A stretch of 64,000 nt of DNA from Prevotella sp. (GTDB lineage: Bacteria; Bacteroidota; Bacteroidia; Bacteroidales; Bacteroidaceae): positions 1 to 64,000 of the forward strand of contig JAFZRU010000014.1 in NCBI GenBank assembly GCA_017619755.1, given 5' to 3'. The notes under the pieces were generated by a model. It was given only the letters and a program-made list of their open reading frames with translations, searched no databases and was not told where the DNA came from. Below are positions 15,902-25,136 of the stretch, in pieces. Made by a program: the position numbers and the translations under genes. The stretch's first letter is position 1, and each line of letters starts with the position of its first letter.

Positions 15902-17398
15902 CTATAGGGTCACGCCGTTTTTGAAGATGGAGATTTCGCGATAGCCGTTGGCCTCATTGCGGGTAAGTTCGCCGTTGGCAACGGAAATGATCTTGTCGAT
16001 GAACTCCTTCAACAGGGCTTCCATCGATGTGCCTTCTACCAACTTGCCGGCATTGAAATCTATCCAGTTGGGCTTCCGGGAGGATAGCACGCTGTTGGTC
16101 GATACTTTCATCGTGGGGATGAACGTGCCAAAGGGCGTGCCGCGGCCTGTGGTGAAAAGTACGATTTGACAACCGGAGGAGGCGAGGGCGGTGGCCGCCA
16201 CGAGGTCGTTGCCGGGAGCGGAGAGAAGGTTGAGACCGTTGGTCTGGATGCGGTCGCCATACTCCAACACGCCGCTCACCGGGGCGCGTCCGCATTTCTG
16301 AGTGCAGCCTAAGGCCTTGTCCTCTAATGTGGAAATGCCGCCGGCCTTGTTGCCGGGGGAGGGGTTCTCACCCACAGGCTCGCCATGGCTGAGGAAATAT
16401 TCCTTGAAGTTATTGATGAGCGACACGGTTTGCTCAAAAAGTTCCTGTGTCTTGCAACGATTCATGAGGATGGTCTCGGCACCGAACATCTCAGGCACCT
16501 CGGTAAGGATGGTGGTGCCGCCCTGGGCAACGAGGTAGTCGGAGAACTCGCCTACGAGGGGATCGGCGGTGATGCCGCTGAAACCATCGCTGCCGCCGCA
16601 TTTCAGACCCACGCGCAGGCGGCTCAACTCACAAGCCTCGCGGCGATCTTGGGAGGCGATGGCGTAAAGGTCGCGGAGAATGGCCATGCCGGCCTCCACC
16701 TCGTCGCCATCTACTTTCTGCGTCACAAGAAGGCGGATGCGCTCGCGGTCGTAGTCGCCCAAGAGGTCCATGAAGGCCTCGGGCTGGTTGTTTTCGCAAC
16801 CAAGGCCCAGCACAAGCACGCCTCCGGCATTGGGGTGAAGCACGATGTCACGCAGGATTTTGCGCGTGTTCTCGTGGTCGTCACTCAACTGTGAGCAACC
16901 ATAGTTGTGGTGCCAGGCATGGATGGCATCTACCCCCTTCCCTCCAGTCTCGGTCTGCAGCTGAGAAGCGAGGCGCTCGGCGATGCCGTTGACGCATCCC
17001 ACGGTGGGTACAATCCATATCTCGTTGCGGATGCCCACCTCGCCGTTCTTGCGCACGTAGCCGTTGAACGTGCGGTGCTCGTTGGCGATGCTTAGTTGCT
17101 CATCTACTGGACGGTATTCGTAGGTCAGCGTGCCGGAGAGGTTGGTCTTCAAGTTGTTTTCGTTCACCCATTCGCCAGCCTTCAGGTCTTTCAAGGCGTG
17201 GCCAATGGGGTAGCCATACTTGATGATGTCGGTGCCGACGGGGGTGTCGTCAATGACCACCTTGTGACCCATGGGGGTGTCTTGGGCGATGGTGATTGGC
17301 TTGCCATCCACCACGATGGTCTCGCCTTGGCTGAAGGCTTTCAGGCATACCACCACGGAGTCGGCGGGGTTGATTTTTATGAATGTCGATGGGGTCAT
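15902..17398 (-). CDS. uxaA: Altronate dehydratase
   Basis: The product has 498 residues, the usual length. The N-terminal SAF domain (residues 1-95: VVVCLKAFSQGETI, PMGHKVVIDD) is followed by the large catalytic domain with AWHHNYGCSQLSDDHENT, VLGLGCENNQPE, GLKCGGSDGFSGITADP and the cysteine motif CTQKCGRAPVSGVLEYGD. It converts D-altronate to 2-keto-3-deoxygluconate, in the branch of D-galacturonate breakdown that runs through tagaturonate. It lies between the LacI regulator and the antiporter with 42-base gaps on both sides. The partner enzymes uxaB, uxaC, kdgK and kdgA are not in the window. The nearby arabinan-degrading GH43 enzyme fits a pectin diet. Confidence 0.93.
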   Translation of the reverse strand: MTPSTFIKINPADSVVVCLKAFSQGETIVVDGKPITIAQDTPMGHKVVIDDTPVGTDIIKYGYPIGHALKDLKAGEWVNENNLKTNLSGTLTYEYRPVDEQLSIANEHRTFNGYVRKNGEVGIRNEIWIVPTVGCVNGIAERLASQLQTETGGKGVDAIHAWHHNYGCSQLSDDHENTRKILRDIVLHPNAGGVLVLGLGCENNQPEAFMDLLGDYDRERIRLLVTQKVDGDEVEAGMAILRDLYAIASQDRREACELSRLRVGLKCGGSDGFSGITADPLVGEFSDYLVAQGGTTILTEVPEMFGAETILMNRCKTQELFEQTVSLINNFKEYFLSHGEPVGENPSPGNKAGGISTLEDKALGCTQKCGRAPVSGVLEYGDRIQTNGLNLLSAPGNDLVAATALASSGCQIVLFTTGRGTPFGTFIPTMKVSTNSVLSSRKPNWIDFNAGKLVEGTSMEALLKEFIDKIISVANGELTRNEANGYREISIFKNGVTL

Positions 17399-17440
17399 TT
17401 GGGTGTGTTGTTATTGTTGTGATTAGGTCTTTCGCGTAGC

Positions 17441-18505
17441 TTATATCATCGTGCGCTGGTAGAAATCCACGTTCTCCTTGTTGAGTATTTCGATGGGCAT
17501 GTAGTTCACGGGAGCCACCTTCTCTTTCAGCACGATGGCTTGGAAGAGGGCTTCCACGCAGTAATAGCCCTGCATGTAGGCATGTTGGGCGATGAGGAAG
17601 GAGATGCTGCCCTCGCGGAGGCATTTGGCGTTCTTCTGCACCATGTCGTAACCCATGATCTGGACGTCGCGACGGTTGGTGCGCAGAAGGAATTCTCCCA
17701 CGATGTGGGCTTTCGAACAGAAAGTGATGCAGTGGTGTGTCTTGGGATGACTGGTGAAATATTCCTCCAGGATTTCGTCATAGGCCGCTTTCTCCTCTTC
17801 AAGGGGGAGGTTCACCTCTTCTATCTTCACGTTGGGGAAATGGTCGTGCATGTAGTGGCGGAAACCCACCTCGCGGTTGTCTTGCTGCTTGCTCGCCACA
17901 CGCCCGTCTTTCATCTGCTTCATGATCATGATTTCGCTGCTGTTGGAGGCGATGAGCATCAGCATTTTGGCTGCAAAATAGCCGCTGCTGAAAGAGTCTT
18001 GGCCGTAGAAGGACAGGGGCTTCAGGTCGGGCATGTAGGAGTCGAGCATCACGAAGGGGATGCCTTGCTCATGGAGCTGGTCGGTGAATTGCCTTGTGAT
18101 ATCGAGGCTGGATGGCACGATGATGACGCCCTCGGGACGTTGGGCGAGGCATGTCTCGTAGGCTTCCACGAAGGTGTCGTCTTCGAAACGTTTGTAGTAG
18201 AGCATTTTCACGTCGATGTGAAAATCACGGCGGGCCTCGCAGGCGCGGTTGGCACCCTCCTCTATCTCTTCCCAATAGGCTTCTGAGGCGTGTTTGGGCA
18301 TGATGCAATAGAAGGTGTAGGAGCGGTTGTAGGCCAGGGCGCTCGCATACATGTTGGGCTGGTAGTTCATCTCCTTGAGGGCTTTCTCCACTTTTTCACG
18401 AGCGGGAGGAGATACGTTGGGACGCTTGTGAAGCACACGGTCCACCGTGCCTACAGACACGCCGGCACGGGCGGCAATGTCCTTGATTCTAATCTTTTGT
18501 GTCAT
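17441..18505 (-). CDS. LacI-family transcriptional regulator
   Basis: The product has 354 residues. The N-terminal helix-turn-helix and hinge are classical (IKDIAARAGVSVGTVDRVLH, then NYQPNMYASALA). The sugar-binding part is of the periplasmic-binding-protein type 4 kind (VIIVPSS, PFVMLDSYMPD, IMGYDMVQKN). It probably represses its own operon (uxaA-nhaC-hypothetical) and perhaps the divergently unlinked GH43 gene, responding to a uronate intermediate; this is inferred from position. An operator was not identified. The promoter upstream has TACCTTTG as its -7 box. Confidence 0.88.
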   Translation of the reverse strand: MTQKIRIKDIAARAGVSVGTVDRVLHKRPNVSPPAREKVEKALKEMNYQPNMYASALAYNRSYTFYCIMPKHASEAYWEEIEEGANRACEARRDFHIDVKMLYYKRFEDDTFVEAYETCLAQRPEGVIIVPSSLDITRQFTDQLHEQGIPFVMLDSYMPDLKPLSFYGQDSFSSGYFAAKMLMLIASNSSEIMIMKQMKDGRVASKQQDNREVGFRHYMHDHFPNVKIEEVNLPLEEEKAAYDEILEEYFTSHPKTHHCITFCSKAHIVGEFLLRTNRRDVQIMGYDMVQKNAKCLREGSISFLIAQHAYMQGYYCVEALFQAIVLKEKVAPVNYMPIEILNKENVDFYQRTMI

Positions 18506-18536
18506 CTATTCTGGGTCACTTGGTGTTCTGAATGTG

Positions 18537-18544
18537 CAAAGGTA
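18537..18544 (-). promoter_or_regulatory. -7 box of the LacI-uxaA-nhaC operon
   Basis: TACCTTTG on the minus strand, 32 bases before the ATG at 18505. The -33 region has no TTTG, only CTTC-like sequence, which suits a regulated promoter. Confidence 0.45.
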
Positions 18545-18608
18545 CGAATTATTTCTCGAAGTGGAAAGTTTTTTTCCATCTATGTGCTTGCAGAAAACAT
18601 AAGGGACT

Positions 18609-21600
18609 TTATTCGCTTAGGATGAGCGTCACCAACTCGGTCACGTCGCTCACCGAGAAGAGGCCGTCTTGGTTCAGGTCGGCTGCTCGGTAGCAAAAAA
18701 TGGGTGGAGGACTGCCTAAGATTTCGTTCACGATGCAGGTCACATCGGAAATGGAGACGACTCCGTCGCAGTTCACGTCGCCGGAAAGGTATTTGAAATT
18801 GTCAGTGAACGCCGTGCTGAGCGAACCAAAGAAATGAAGGCGGAAATGGTCGAAAATGCACCAATAGGCCGTGTTCATCGTCGTTCCGCGGATGCCCATG
18901 GTCAGTGAGCCGCCGTCGCTGTCGAGAGAGGTGGTCACGCTGTTGTCGTAAAGCCCTTGGCCGAAATAGATGCTCGCTGCCTCCATGTTGTTGGGGAAAT
19001 ACTGCCCGTTGACGTAGGATTCGTCGCCGCCGAGCCGCGTGGTTTGGGCATCGCGGGTGATGTGGGCCAACTGGCGGTTGGTGTTGCCGGCGTAGATTTG
19101 CGCCGTGACGCCTGCTTGGGTGCATTCGGCTGGCCAACCCGGGCGTTGGAACGCGTTGCTGAGAAATTGGTAGGTGCCGCCGGGAAGGGATGTGACCGTC
19201 TGGTGGAAGTCAAAGGTTTGTTGGTAATATTCGCCGCAGGAGAAATGGATGGTGGGCGTGTCCGACCAACCGTCAGCACGGTCCATGTCGGGGTTTTTCA
19301 GCAGGTAGGTGAGGTCGAAGGGTTGCTCGGGGTCGCGGGGGGTGACTTGGCAGAGGAAGGTGAAGACGGCTTCGCGGGCGGTGGACTGCAGGTGGTGGAG
19401 GGCCTCCATCGAACTGCCGGACAACTGCTGCTCGATATCGGAGAGGGTGGCTTCAAGGGCGGTGTCGGCGCCTGTCACGTTCTCCACGTGGGGAACAGCC
19501 TTCAGCGCTCTTGCACGGGCAATGATGGAGGAAATCTTGGCGCTTTCCAACTGTGGCAGGGAGGAGAAGTCGAAGAGACTGTTGGATAAGTCGTAAAGGG
19601 CGGCCGCTTCGGAGGGGCTGAGTGCGCGGTTGTAGATGAGCAAGTCGTCATAAAGTGCAGGGGTGGAGCCCCAGAAGGACCCGCGGCCAAGGTAGAATTC
19701 GGAGGAGTTGGAAAGATGGTTCACGATGAGGGAGAAGTCGAAGCCGCTCGCGTTGCTCACCTCGTTGCCGTTGCACGAACCGGCCCAGGTGGTGAGCGGT
19801 GCCGACGTGCCGTCCACATAGAGGGCGAGGGCGTCGCGGGAGAGCGAGAGGGTGACGTGATGCCATTCACCATGGCCGATGGTGCCAGTGGTGACGTTCG
19901 ATGGGTGGTTGATGTCCACCCATGTGCCGGAACCGTCGTTGTAACCCAAGTAAGTGTTGCCCGTCATGTAAAAACGGGCGTTGCCGTTGATGAAGCCGAA
20001 GAAGGCGTCCCAAAGGTTGTCGTCCAACCGCTCCACCCAGAAGGAGATGGTGGCGCCGTCGGTAAGCGTCTGCCCTTGGAGGGGGTTGGGAATGTGGATG
20101 TAGCTTTCGTTCCCGTTGACACCGAAATACAGATGGGGGTAGCTGCCCGTGCGGTGGGTGTCGCCTGTCTCCATCGTGGGGACTTGTCCGTTGCCGTTGT
20201 GAAGCAACGTGGCGTGTTCGGAGGTGTTGTAACTGTTGGTAAGGGCGGTGTCGTCGAAGCCGTAATGGGCAACAAGGCCGTTTGTCAAGTCGTCATCCAA
20301 GAGGGAGTTGGCGATGGATTTGGCTGTGACGGTGTATGATTGTGTCCAATAGTAGCCGGGGCTCTCCAACCGGGCGGTGAGCGTCACGGGGGTGTCTTCG
20401 GTCAAGTTGGTGGGGTTGAAAGTGCCATCGGAGGAGATGATGTCGGGATGGCTGCTGCTCCAGGTCAGGGAAACACCGTCCATGCCAAGTGACATGCCCG
20501 CCAAGTCGAGGTTGCCGGAGACGGCCTGGCCGTCAGTCACCGGTACGCTTTGGTTTTGAACATGCCAGGCCAAGTCGCATTTGGGGTGGCGTTTCCATCC
20601 CCAGATGTTCACGCCGCTGCTGCTGCAAGCCGTGAACGACACGGTGAGCACGCGCTGGCCGTCCATCATCTCTTCAAGCAGGACGCCCTTGTACTTCACG
20701 CCGCCAAGTGTGAGTGTGATGTAGCCTGTGCCGGAGGTGACGGTATAGCTGCCGCTGAGGGCGCCGGTCACGTTGCCGTCGGCGTCAAGCTTCACCTCCA
20801 CGGGAGACACTTCCTCGTAGTTGGCATAGTTCATTCCGTATTTGTGAACCAGCACCTTGTAGGTGCCGGCTATCTGGGCCTTGGTGAAGGGTTTCTGCGA
20901 GGCGATCTGTGCGTCGGTGGTGGTCTCGCCGTTGTATTCGAAAGGTGCGGCCACCAACCATCCATCGGCATTGACAAACACTTGGTGTACGCGAACTTCG
21001 TGGAAGATGGTGTTGTTGTTGAATTTCGTGTGGTAAACCAAGTAGGTGCGGCCGTCATTGGCGGCGATGATGGAGTTGTGGCCTTGGGCACATTCGCCAA
21101 CGGTCATCGTGCCCCAGTTGTTGTAGGCGCCCATGATCTTCTCGCCGCGCTTGTCGCCGCTCGTGCCGTAGTTCATCACGTAGGAGGTGAAGATGGCATT
21201 CGTGCCGTTGCAGTCGGTGTAGGGGCCGTTGGGGTTGGAGGAGCGGAACACGCGCATCTCGTAACCGCCGTCGGGGGAATAGAAGCCGTAGCTCACGAAG
21301 AGGTAGTAGTAGTTGCCGATATGCTCGATGTAGGGGCCTTCACCAGAGACGTAGTAGCCGCCGGCGATCTTCGTGCCGAAATAGGGGTCGCTTGTCACGC
21401 CGTCGTCGCCACCGCTGACAGGGTAGCTCACGTTGTAGTCGCGCAAGCCGGTGCTCTCGTCGAGTTCCAGCATCCAGATGCCGCCCGACCACGAGCCATA
21501 GACCAGCCACAACTTGCCGTTATCGTCGTAGAACACGGAGGGGTCGATGGTGTGCGGCCAACGCTTGCCCCAGTTGCCCCCTCGGTTGTAGCGGGCGGGA

Positions 21601-22223
21601 AGCGACGACTGCGAGCCAAGCACCAACTCCAAGTCGGTCTCCTTGTAGGAGTGGCTGGTGTCATAGAAGCCGCAGCACACCACGGGACCTTGGTAGAGGT
21701 AGGGGCCGGTGATGTAGTCCGATGTGAGGAGGATGATGCTCGAATGCCATTGGTCGCCGTTGATGCTCAGGTAGTAGCACCATTTCCGCATCGTGGGGTT
21801 CCATATCACGTCCGGGGCCCACATGTTGCCGTTGATGTCGTAGTTGCTGTCACTACGCGCTGACCAGTTCATGGCGTTGAAAGCGGGGAATGTCTTGGTG
21901 ACACCGTTGATGGTGACGCTCTTCACTGCCGGGGTGGTGAAGGCGTCGGCGTTGGAGGCGTTCGGGTTGGAAGACGTGCGCCAGGTGGGGGCGGACCAAG
22001 TCCAGTTCTGCAAATCCTTGCTCCAAGCACCGGACTTGTGCGAGCCGAAGATGTAGTAGCGGCCACTTGATGACTCATAGACCACGGAGGGGTCGTGGAC
22101 GCTCGTGCGGGTTTTCGACGTGGATTGGAAATAGGTCATTGCCTCGGTGGTGGTCAGTTGGGTCTGGGCGGAGACGCCGAACATGACCGTCAAGGCTGTG
22201 AACAAAATTGTTAGTCGTTTCAT
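18609..22223 (-). CDS. Secreted multidomain GH43 arabinanase-like enzyme with LamG and dockerin-like parts
   Basis: The product has 1204 residues, with a signal peptide cleaved after VSAQ (20). The five-bladed GH43 domain covers about residues 25-430. It shows the base HDPSVVY (Asp44), the second Asp in HTIDPSVFYDD and the acid in SGEGPYIEHIG. A GH43 C-terminal beta domain (about 435-550) has the KRHPKCDLAW end. A bacterial Ig-like domain (TWSSSHPDIISSDGTF) and a LamG/concanavalin-like domain (YFGVNGNESYIHI, GEWHHVTLSLSRDALALYVDG) follow. An FIVAR-like helical part and a further beta-rich domain come before two dockerin-like calcium loops at the end (GDVNCDGVVSISDVT, ADLNQDGLFSVSDVT). It most likely cuts alpha-1,5-arabinan from pectin side chains. 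No SusC/SusD pair is adjacent. Confidence 0.85.
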   Translation of the reverse strand: MKRLTILFTALTVMFGVSAQTQLTTTEAMTYFQSTSKTRTSVHDPSVVYESSSGRYYIFGSHKSGAWSKDLQNWTWSAPTWRTSSNPNASNADAFTTPAVKSVTINGVTKTFPAFNAMNWSARSDSNYDINGNMWAPDVIWNPTMRKWCYYLSINGDQWHSSIILLTSDYITGPYLYQGPVVCCGFYDTSHSYKETDLELVLGSQSSLPARYNRGGNWGKRWPHTIDPSVFYDDNGKLWLVYGSWSGGIWMLELDESTGLRDYNVSYPVSGGDDGVTSDPYFGTKIAGGYYVSGEGPYIEHIGNYYYLFVSYGFYSPDGGYEMRVFRSSNPNGPYTDCNGTNAIFTSYVMNYGTSGDKRGEKIMGAYNNWGTMTVGECAQGHNSIIAANDGRTYLVYHTKFNNNTIFHEVRVHQVFVNADGWLVAAPFEYNGETTTDAQIASQKPFTKAQIAGTYKVLVHKYGMNYANYEEVSPVEVKLDADGNVTGALSGSYTVTSGTGYITLTLGGVKYKGVLLEEMMDGQRVLTVSFTACSSSGVNIWGWKRHPKCDLAWHVQNQSVPVTDGQAVSGNLDLAGMSLGMDGVSLTWSSSHPDIISSDGTFNPTNLTEDTPVTLTARLESPGYYWTQSYTVTAKSIANSLLDDDLTNGLVAHYGFDDTALTNSYNTSEHATLLHNGNGQVPTMETGDTHRTGSYPHLYFGVNGNESYIHIPNPLQGQTLTDGATISFWVERLDDNLWDAFFGFINGNARFYMTGNTYLGYNDGSGTWVDINHPSNVTTGTIGHGEWHHVTLSLSRDALALYVDGTSAPLTTWAGSCNGNEVSNASGFDFSLIVNHLSNSSEFYLGRGSFWGSTPALYDDLLIYNRALSPSEAAALYDLSNSLFDFSSLPQLESAKISSIIARARALKAVPHVENVTGADTALEATLSDIEQQLSGSSMEALHHLQSTAREAVFTFLCQVTPRDPEQPFDLTYLLKNPDMDRADGWSDTPTIHFSCGEYYQQTFDFHQTVTSLPGGTYQFLSNAFQRPGWPAECTQAGVTAQIYAGNTNRQLAHITRDAQTTRLGGDESYVNGQYFPNNMEAASIYFGQGLYDNSVTTSLDSDGGSLTMGIRGTTMNTAYWCIFDHFRLHFFGSLSTAFTDNFKYLSGDVNCDGVVSISDVTCIVNEILGSPPPIFCYRAADLNQDGLFSVSDVTELVTLILSE

Positions 22224-22312
22224 TTTGAATTTGGATGTAGTTTGTTTCTTGATGGAATCTCCCTTGTGGGGGGAAAGAGGGATGCGTTAGGTCAATTTCT
22301 TAAAGTTGGCTG

Positions 22313-22344
22313 CAAATTTAGTCATTATTTGTCAGACCGCCAAG
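22313..22344 (-). promoter_or_regulatory. Promoter for the GH43 gene
   Basis: On the minus strand: CTTG (22344-22341), 20 bases, TAAATTTG (22320-22313). It gives a leader of about 85 bases. Confidence 0.55.
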
Positions 22345-22391
22345 TGTGAGGATGTTTTTTGTTAAACATTTTTAAAGTTTCTCCTTGTGTG

Positions 22392-22422
22392 CTTGTCGCA
22401 TGGATTTTTTAGCGTATTTTTG
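22392..22422 (+). promoter_or_regulatory. Promoter for the D-lactate dehydrogenase gene
   Basis: CTTG (22392-22395), 19 bases, TATTTTTG (22415-22422), about 60 bases before the ATG at 22483. It is divergent from the GH43 promoter, with about 50 bases between the two -33 boxes. Confidence 0.6.
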
Positions 22423-22482
22423 CTTTCACACAAACCAAAGAAAATTAAAATCAATAGAACACACCTTAAATGTTTTATAATA

Positions 22483-23481
22483 ATGGCTACAAAAATTGCT
22501 TTCTTTGACGCGAAAAGTTACGACCGGGACACTTTCAACAAAGTCAACCGGCAGTTTGGTTTTGACATCTGCTATTACAAGGAGAGGCTCAGCATGAACA
22601 CTGTTTCTCTCACGCAAGGAGTGGATGCTGTCTGCATCTTCGTCAACGCGGAGTGTGAGGAGCGGGTTATTCAACGAATGGCGGAGTATGGAGTGAAATT
22701 GATTGCGCTGCGATGTGCCGGCTTCAATAATGTGGATGTGGCGGCAGCCAAGAAATATGGTATCAAGGTGGTCAGAGTGCCCGCCTATTCTCCCCATGCC
22801 GTGGCGGAATACGCTGTCACACTCATGCTCACCCTCAATAGGAAGGTTTATCGCTCCGTCAACAGGACAAGGGAGGGTAATTTCAAACTCAACGGACTGC
22901 TTGGTTTCGATATGTATGGAAAGACCGTCGGTGTCGTTGGAATGGGAAAAATCGCGAAGGAACTGATTAAAATCCTCAAGGGCTTTGGAATGAACATCTT
23001 GGCTTACGACCTCTACCCTGACTTGAATTTCGCAAAGGAATATGATGTGAAAATGGTTTCCCTCGATGAATTATACGAAGGCTCCGACATCATATCCTTG
23101 CATTGCCCGCTCACTGAGGAGACAAAATTCATCATCAACAGCGATTCCATTACAAAGATGAAATATGGGGTGATGATTATCAACACCGGAAGGGGGAAAC
23201 TCATCAAGACTGAGGACCTTATCGACGGACTTAGGTCACACCAAGTGGGAGCCGCAGGACTTGACGTCTATGAGGAGGAAGCCAACTATTTCTATGAAGA
23301 CCGCTCCGACAAGATGATTGATGACGACAAACTCGCTCTCCTGCTCATGATGCCAAACGTCATCGTCACTTCACACCAGGCTTTCTTCACACAAGAGGCA
23401 ACATACAACATCGCTGTCACCACGTTGCAGAACGTTCTCGACTTCACAGAGGGAAAAGAACTTGTCAACGAGGTGAAATGA
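22483..23481 (+). CDS. ldhA: D-lactate dehydrogenase (LdhA-type 2-hydroxyacid dehydrogenase)
   Basis: The product has 332 residues from the ATG at 22483; the longer open frame upstream overlaps the promoter. The LdhA family sequence is plain: FFDAKSYD, LIALRCAGFNNVDV, VRVPAYSPHAVAEYAVTLML, the NAD-binding GVVGMGKIAKELI followed by AYDLYPD, the substrate Arg in NTGRGKLIKTEDL, and the catalytic His in VTSHQAFFTQEAT. It reduces pyruvate to D-lactate with NADH and acts in the cytoplasm in fermentation. It is a single gene with its own promoter. An unrelated 2-hydroxyacid specificity is possible but less likely. Confidence 0.88.
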   Translation: MATKIAFFDAKSYDRDTFNKVNRQFGFDICYYKERLSMNTVSLTQGVDAVCIFVNAECEERVIQRMAEYGVKLIALRCAGFNNVDVAAAKKYGIKVVRVPAYSPHAVAEYAVTLMLTLNRKVYRSVNRTREGNFKLNGLLGFDMYGKTVGVVGMGKIAKELIKILKGFGMNILAYDLYPDLNFAKEYDVKMVSLDELYEGSDIISLHCPLTEETKFIINSDSITKMKYGVMIINTGRGKLIKTEDLIDGLRSHQVGAAGLDVYEEEANYFYEDRSDKMIDDDKLALLLMMPNVIVTSHQAFFTQEATYNIAVTTLQNVLDFTEGKELVNEVK

Positions 23482-23542
23482 TGCGCATGGGCAATGAAAC
23501 GTTAATCTTTCATAATCGTGTGCCTTGTTGGTGGAAATTGCT

Positions 23543-23550
23543 TACCTTTG
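23543..23550 (+). promoter_or_regulatory. -7 box for the secreted unknown protein
   Basis: TACCTTTG, 28 bases before the ATG at 23579. No good -33 box is seen at the usual distance. Confidence 0.4.
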
Positions 23551-23578
23551 CTCCCTGAAACAAAAAATCATATTCAGA

Positions 23579-24994
23579 ATGAAGAAAATCTACACCTTGT
23601 TGATGGCTGTCATGGCCTTTGGGAGTACTGCATTTGCTCAGACCGACGGATACAATCGGCTGAAAAACGTAGCCACAGGGCATGTCGCCAACTTTGAAAG
23701 TAGTCGCTCATTTGCTCCCAACGCCACCATGGAGGAGGCAACATCACTGCCGGGGACTGTTGCATGGATGACTTTTGACGACAACGCCGTCACAAGCCTC
23801 AAGGCGCAAAATGTGGACCTCGTCAACGTGGTCATACCCATGATGAAGGAGCTCATCCCCACCATCATCGATGAAGAAACCTTCACCGCTCTCAAGGACT
23901 CCGTTATTGACATGGCCAACACTTTCATGGGAAAGACCATGGCCACCGTCCTCGTGGGTGCTGTGAGGAGGTACTCCTACGACAATTTCCTTACTTACGT
24001 GGATGAGATGGACACCCAGCTGTATTACAAGGAGGTGAACGGTGGTTACCAACTCTATATGAATTCACCCAAATTCCCGCTCGATGCTGGCGACCTCACC
24101 TCATACGTCACTGGGAAAATCAACGGATACCTCTCCCTCTATTACGGCACTATGGAGGAGATGGCCAAGCAATACCTCGTTGGAAGGGAGAACATGCAGC
24201 CCATGGTCAATAGCTTTGTGGAGCATTTCAGGTTTGGAGACATCTATTACCTTATAGAGCAGCAAGACTCATACTATGGAGCACAGTTCGGCTTTGCCAA
24301 CTCTCTCGACATCGACAACCAGGGCGACGTGGCCGTGTGGACCTTTGAGAAAATAGACAACGTCAGCAACTTCTTCGGGCCAAAAGGCGTGGTGAAGGAC
24401 GCTGATGGAAAATGGTATGCACCCTTCGTCGCCGACTTCTCCATCACCCTGCCAGAGGGACTTTCCGCTTGGTATGTCACCGATGTGGTGGATCCCGGCA
24501 AGTCGCAGATACAGAGAATGAAGGTGAAGGATGGTATCGTCGTTCCCCCAATGACCCCCCTCCTTCTTGAACTCAAAGGTCCCGAGGCGGCAGACAACAA
24601 GATGGTGGTTGGCGAAGATTGGGAACAGGATGTCCTCGCAGAGGACAATGCTCTGAGCATGGCCATGGATGACCTTGGTTTCCTTCTTGGAAAAACCATC
24701 CCGGCTCCCGATGCGCACTACTACGTTCTCGGACTCAATGATGGCAAGGTGGCTCTTGTGCAGAGCGAGCAAACCTTCTTCAACCCCAACGAGCCATTCT
24801 TCTACCTCGACGACACTCGAATGAGGCTCAACACTTCTGGTTGTCTCGTCCTTGCCGACAAGGTGGATGCCATCACGAACTTGAATGTAGAAACTGTTTC
24901 CAATGGCCGTTGTTATGATCTCCAAGGACGGTTGGTGGAGCATCCCACCAAGGGTATCTACATCATCAATGGAAAAAAGGTGGTGCTGAAATAA
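23579..24994 (+). CDS. Secreted protein of unknown function
   Basis: From the ATG at 23579 the product has 471 residues, and the signal peptide is clear (MKKIYTLLMAVMAFGSTAFA). An opening YNRLKNVATGHVANFESS resembles the beta-trefoil-like start of many exported Prevotella proteins. The middle is a mixed helical region with no known motif. About residues 260-420 form a beta-rich part around LPEGLSAWYVTDV and PPMTPLLLELKG. The last 30 residues (CYDLQGRLVEHPTKGIYIIN followed by GKKVVLK) have the YDLQGR...KGIYIxNGKK pattern common at the ends of Prevotella surface and secreted proteins, probably a sorting or adhesive tail. I do not recognise the family. It is a single gene with a strong terminator behind it. 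Confidence 0.6.
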   Translation: MKKIYTLLMAVMAFGSTAFAQTDGYNRLKNVATGHVANFESSRSFAPNATMEEATSLPGTVAWMTFDDNAVTSLKAQNVDLVNVVIPMMKELIPTIIDEETFTALKDSVIDMANTFMGKTMATVLVGAVRRYSYDNFLTYVDEMDTQLYYKEVNGGYQLYMNSPKFPLDAGDLTSYVTGKINGYLSLYYGTMEEMAKQYLVGRENMQPMVNSFVEHFRFGDIYYLIEQQDSYYGAQFGFANSLDIDNQGDVAVWTFEKIDNVSNFFGPKGVVKDADGKWYAPFVADFSITLPEGLSAWYVTDVVDPGKSQIQRMKVKDGIVVPPMTPLLLELKGPEAADNKMVVGEDWEQDVLAEDNALSMAMDDLGFLLGKTIPAPDAHYYVLGLNDGKVALVQSEQTFFNPNEPFFYLDDTRMRLNTSGCLVLADKVDAITNLNVETVSNGRCYDLQGRLVEHPTKGIYIINGKKVVLK

Positions 24995-25012
24995 GATAAG
25001 TGCAAAATATAA

Positions 25013-25058
25013 CAAATTTCGGGCGGATGGCAAGCAATGCACATCCGCCCGAAATTTG
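25013..25058. terminator. Bidirectional terminator, 17-bp perfect stem
   Basis: The left arm (25013-25029, CAAATTTCGGGCGGATG) is the exact complement of the right arm (25042-25058), with a 12-base loop. The A/T outer ends give U-tracts for both strands. It separates the secreted protein gene from the convergent pheS. Confidence 0.85.
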
Positions 25059-25059
25059 T

Positions 25060-25131
25060 AAAGTCCTTAATGACCTTAATGACCTTAAAGACCTTAATGA
25101 CCTTAAAGTCCTTAACGACTTTAACGACTTT
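25060..25131. repeat. 9-bp tandem array, eight units (AATGACCTT type)
   Basis: Eight consecutive 9-bp units of the form AA(A/T/C)G(A/T)C(C/T)TT, ending 5 bases before the pheS stop codon. The most frequent units are AATGACCTT, AAAGTCCTT and AACGACTTT. It lies in the pheS 3' region right after the terminator. Period and setting resemble the CTATAG arrays elsewhere in the window, but the unit differs. Confidence 0.85.
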
Positions 25132-25136
25132 TTTCC

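Noticed and set aside
20550-21863. A 437-codon open frame opposite the GH43 gene.
   Set aside because: Its translation is low-complexity (Val/Ala/His-rich) and mirrors GH43 codons; no start signal or domain.
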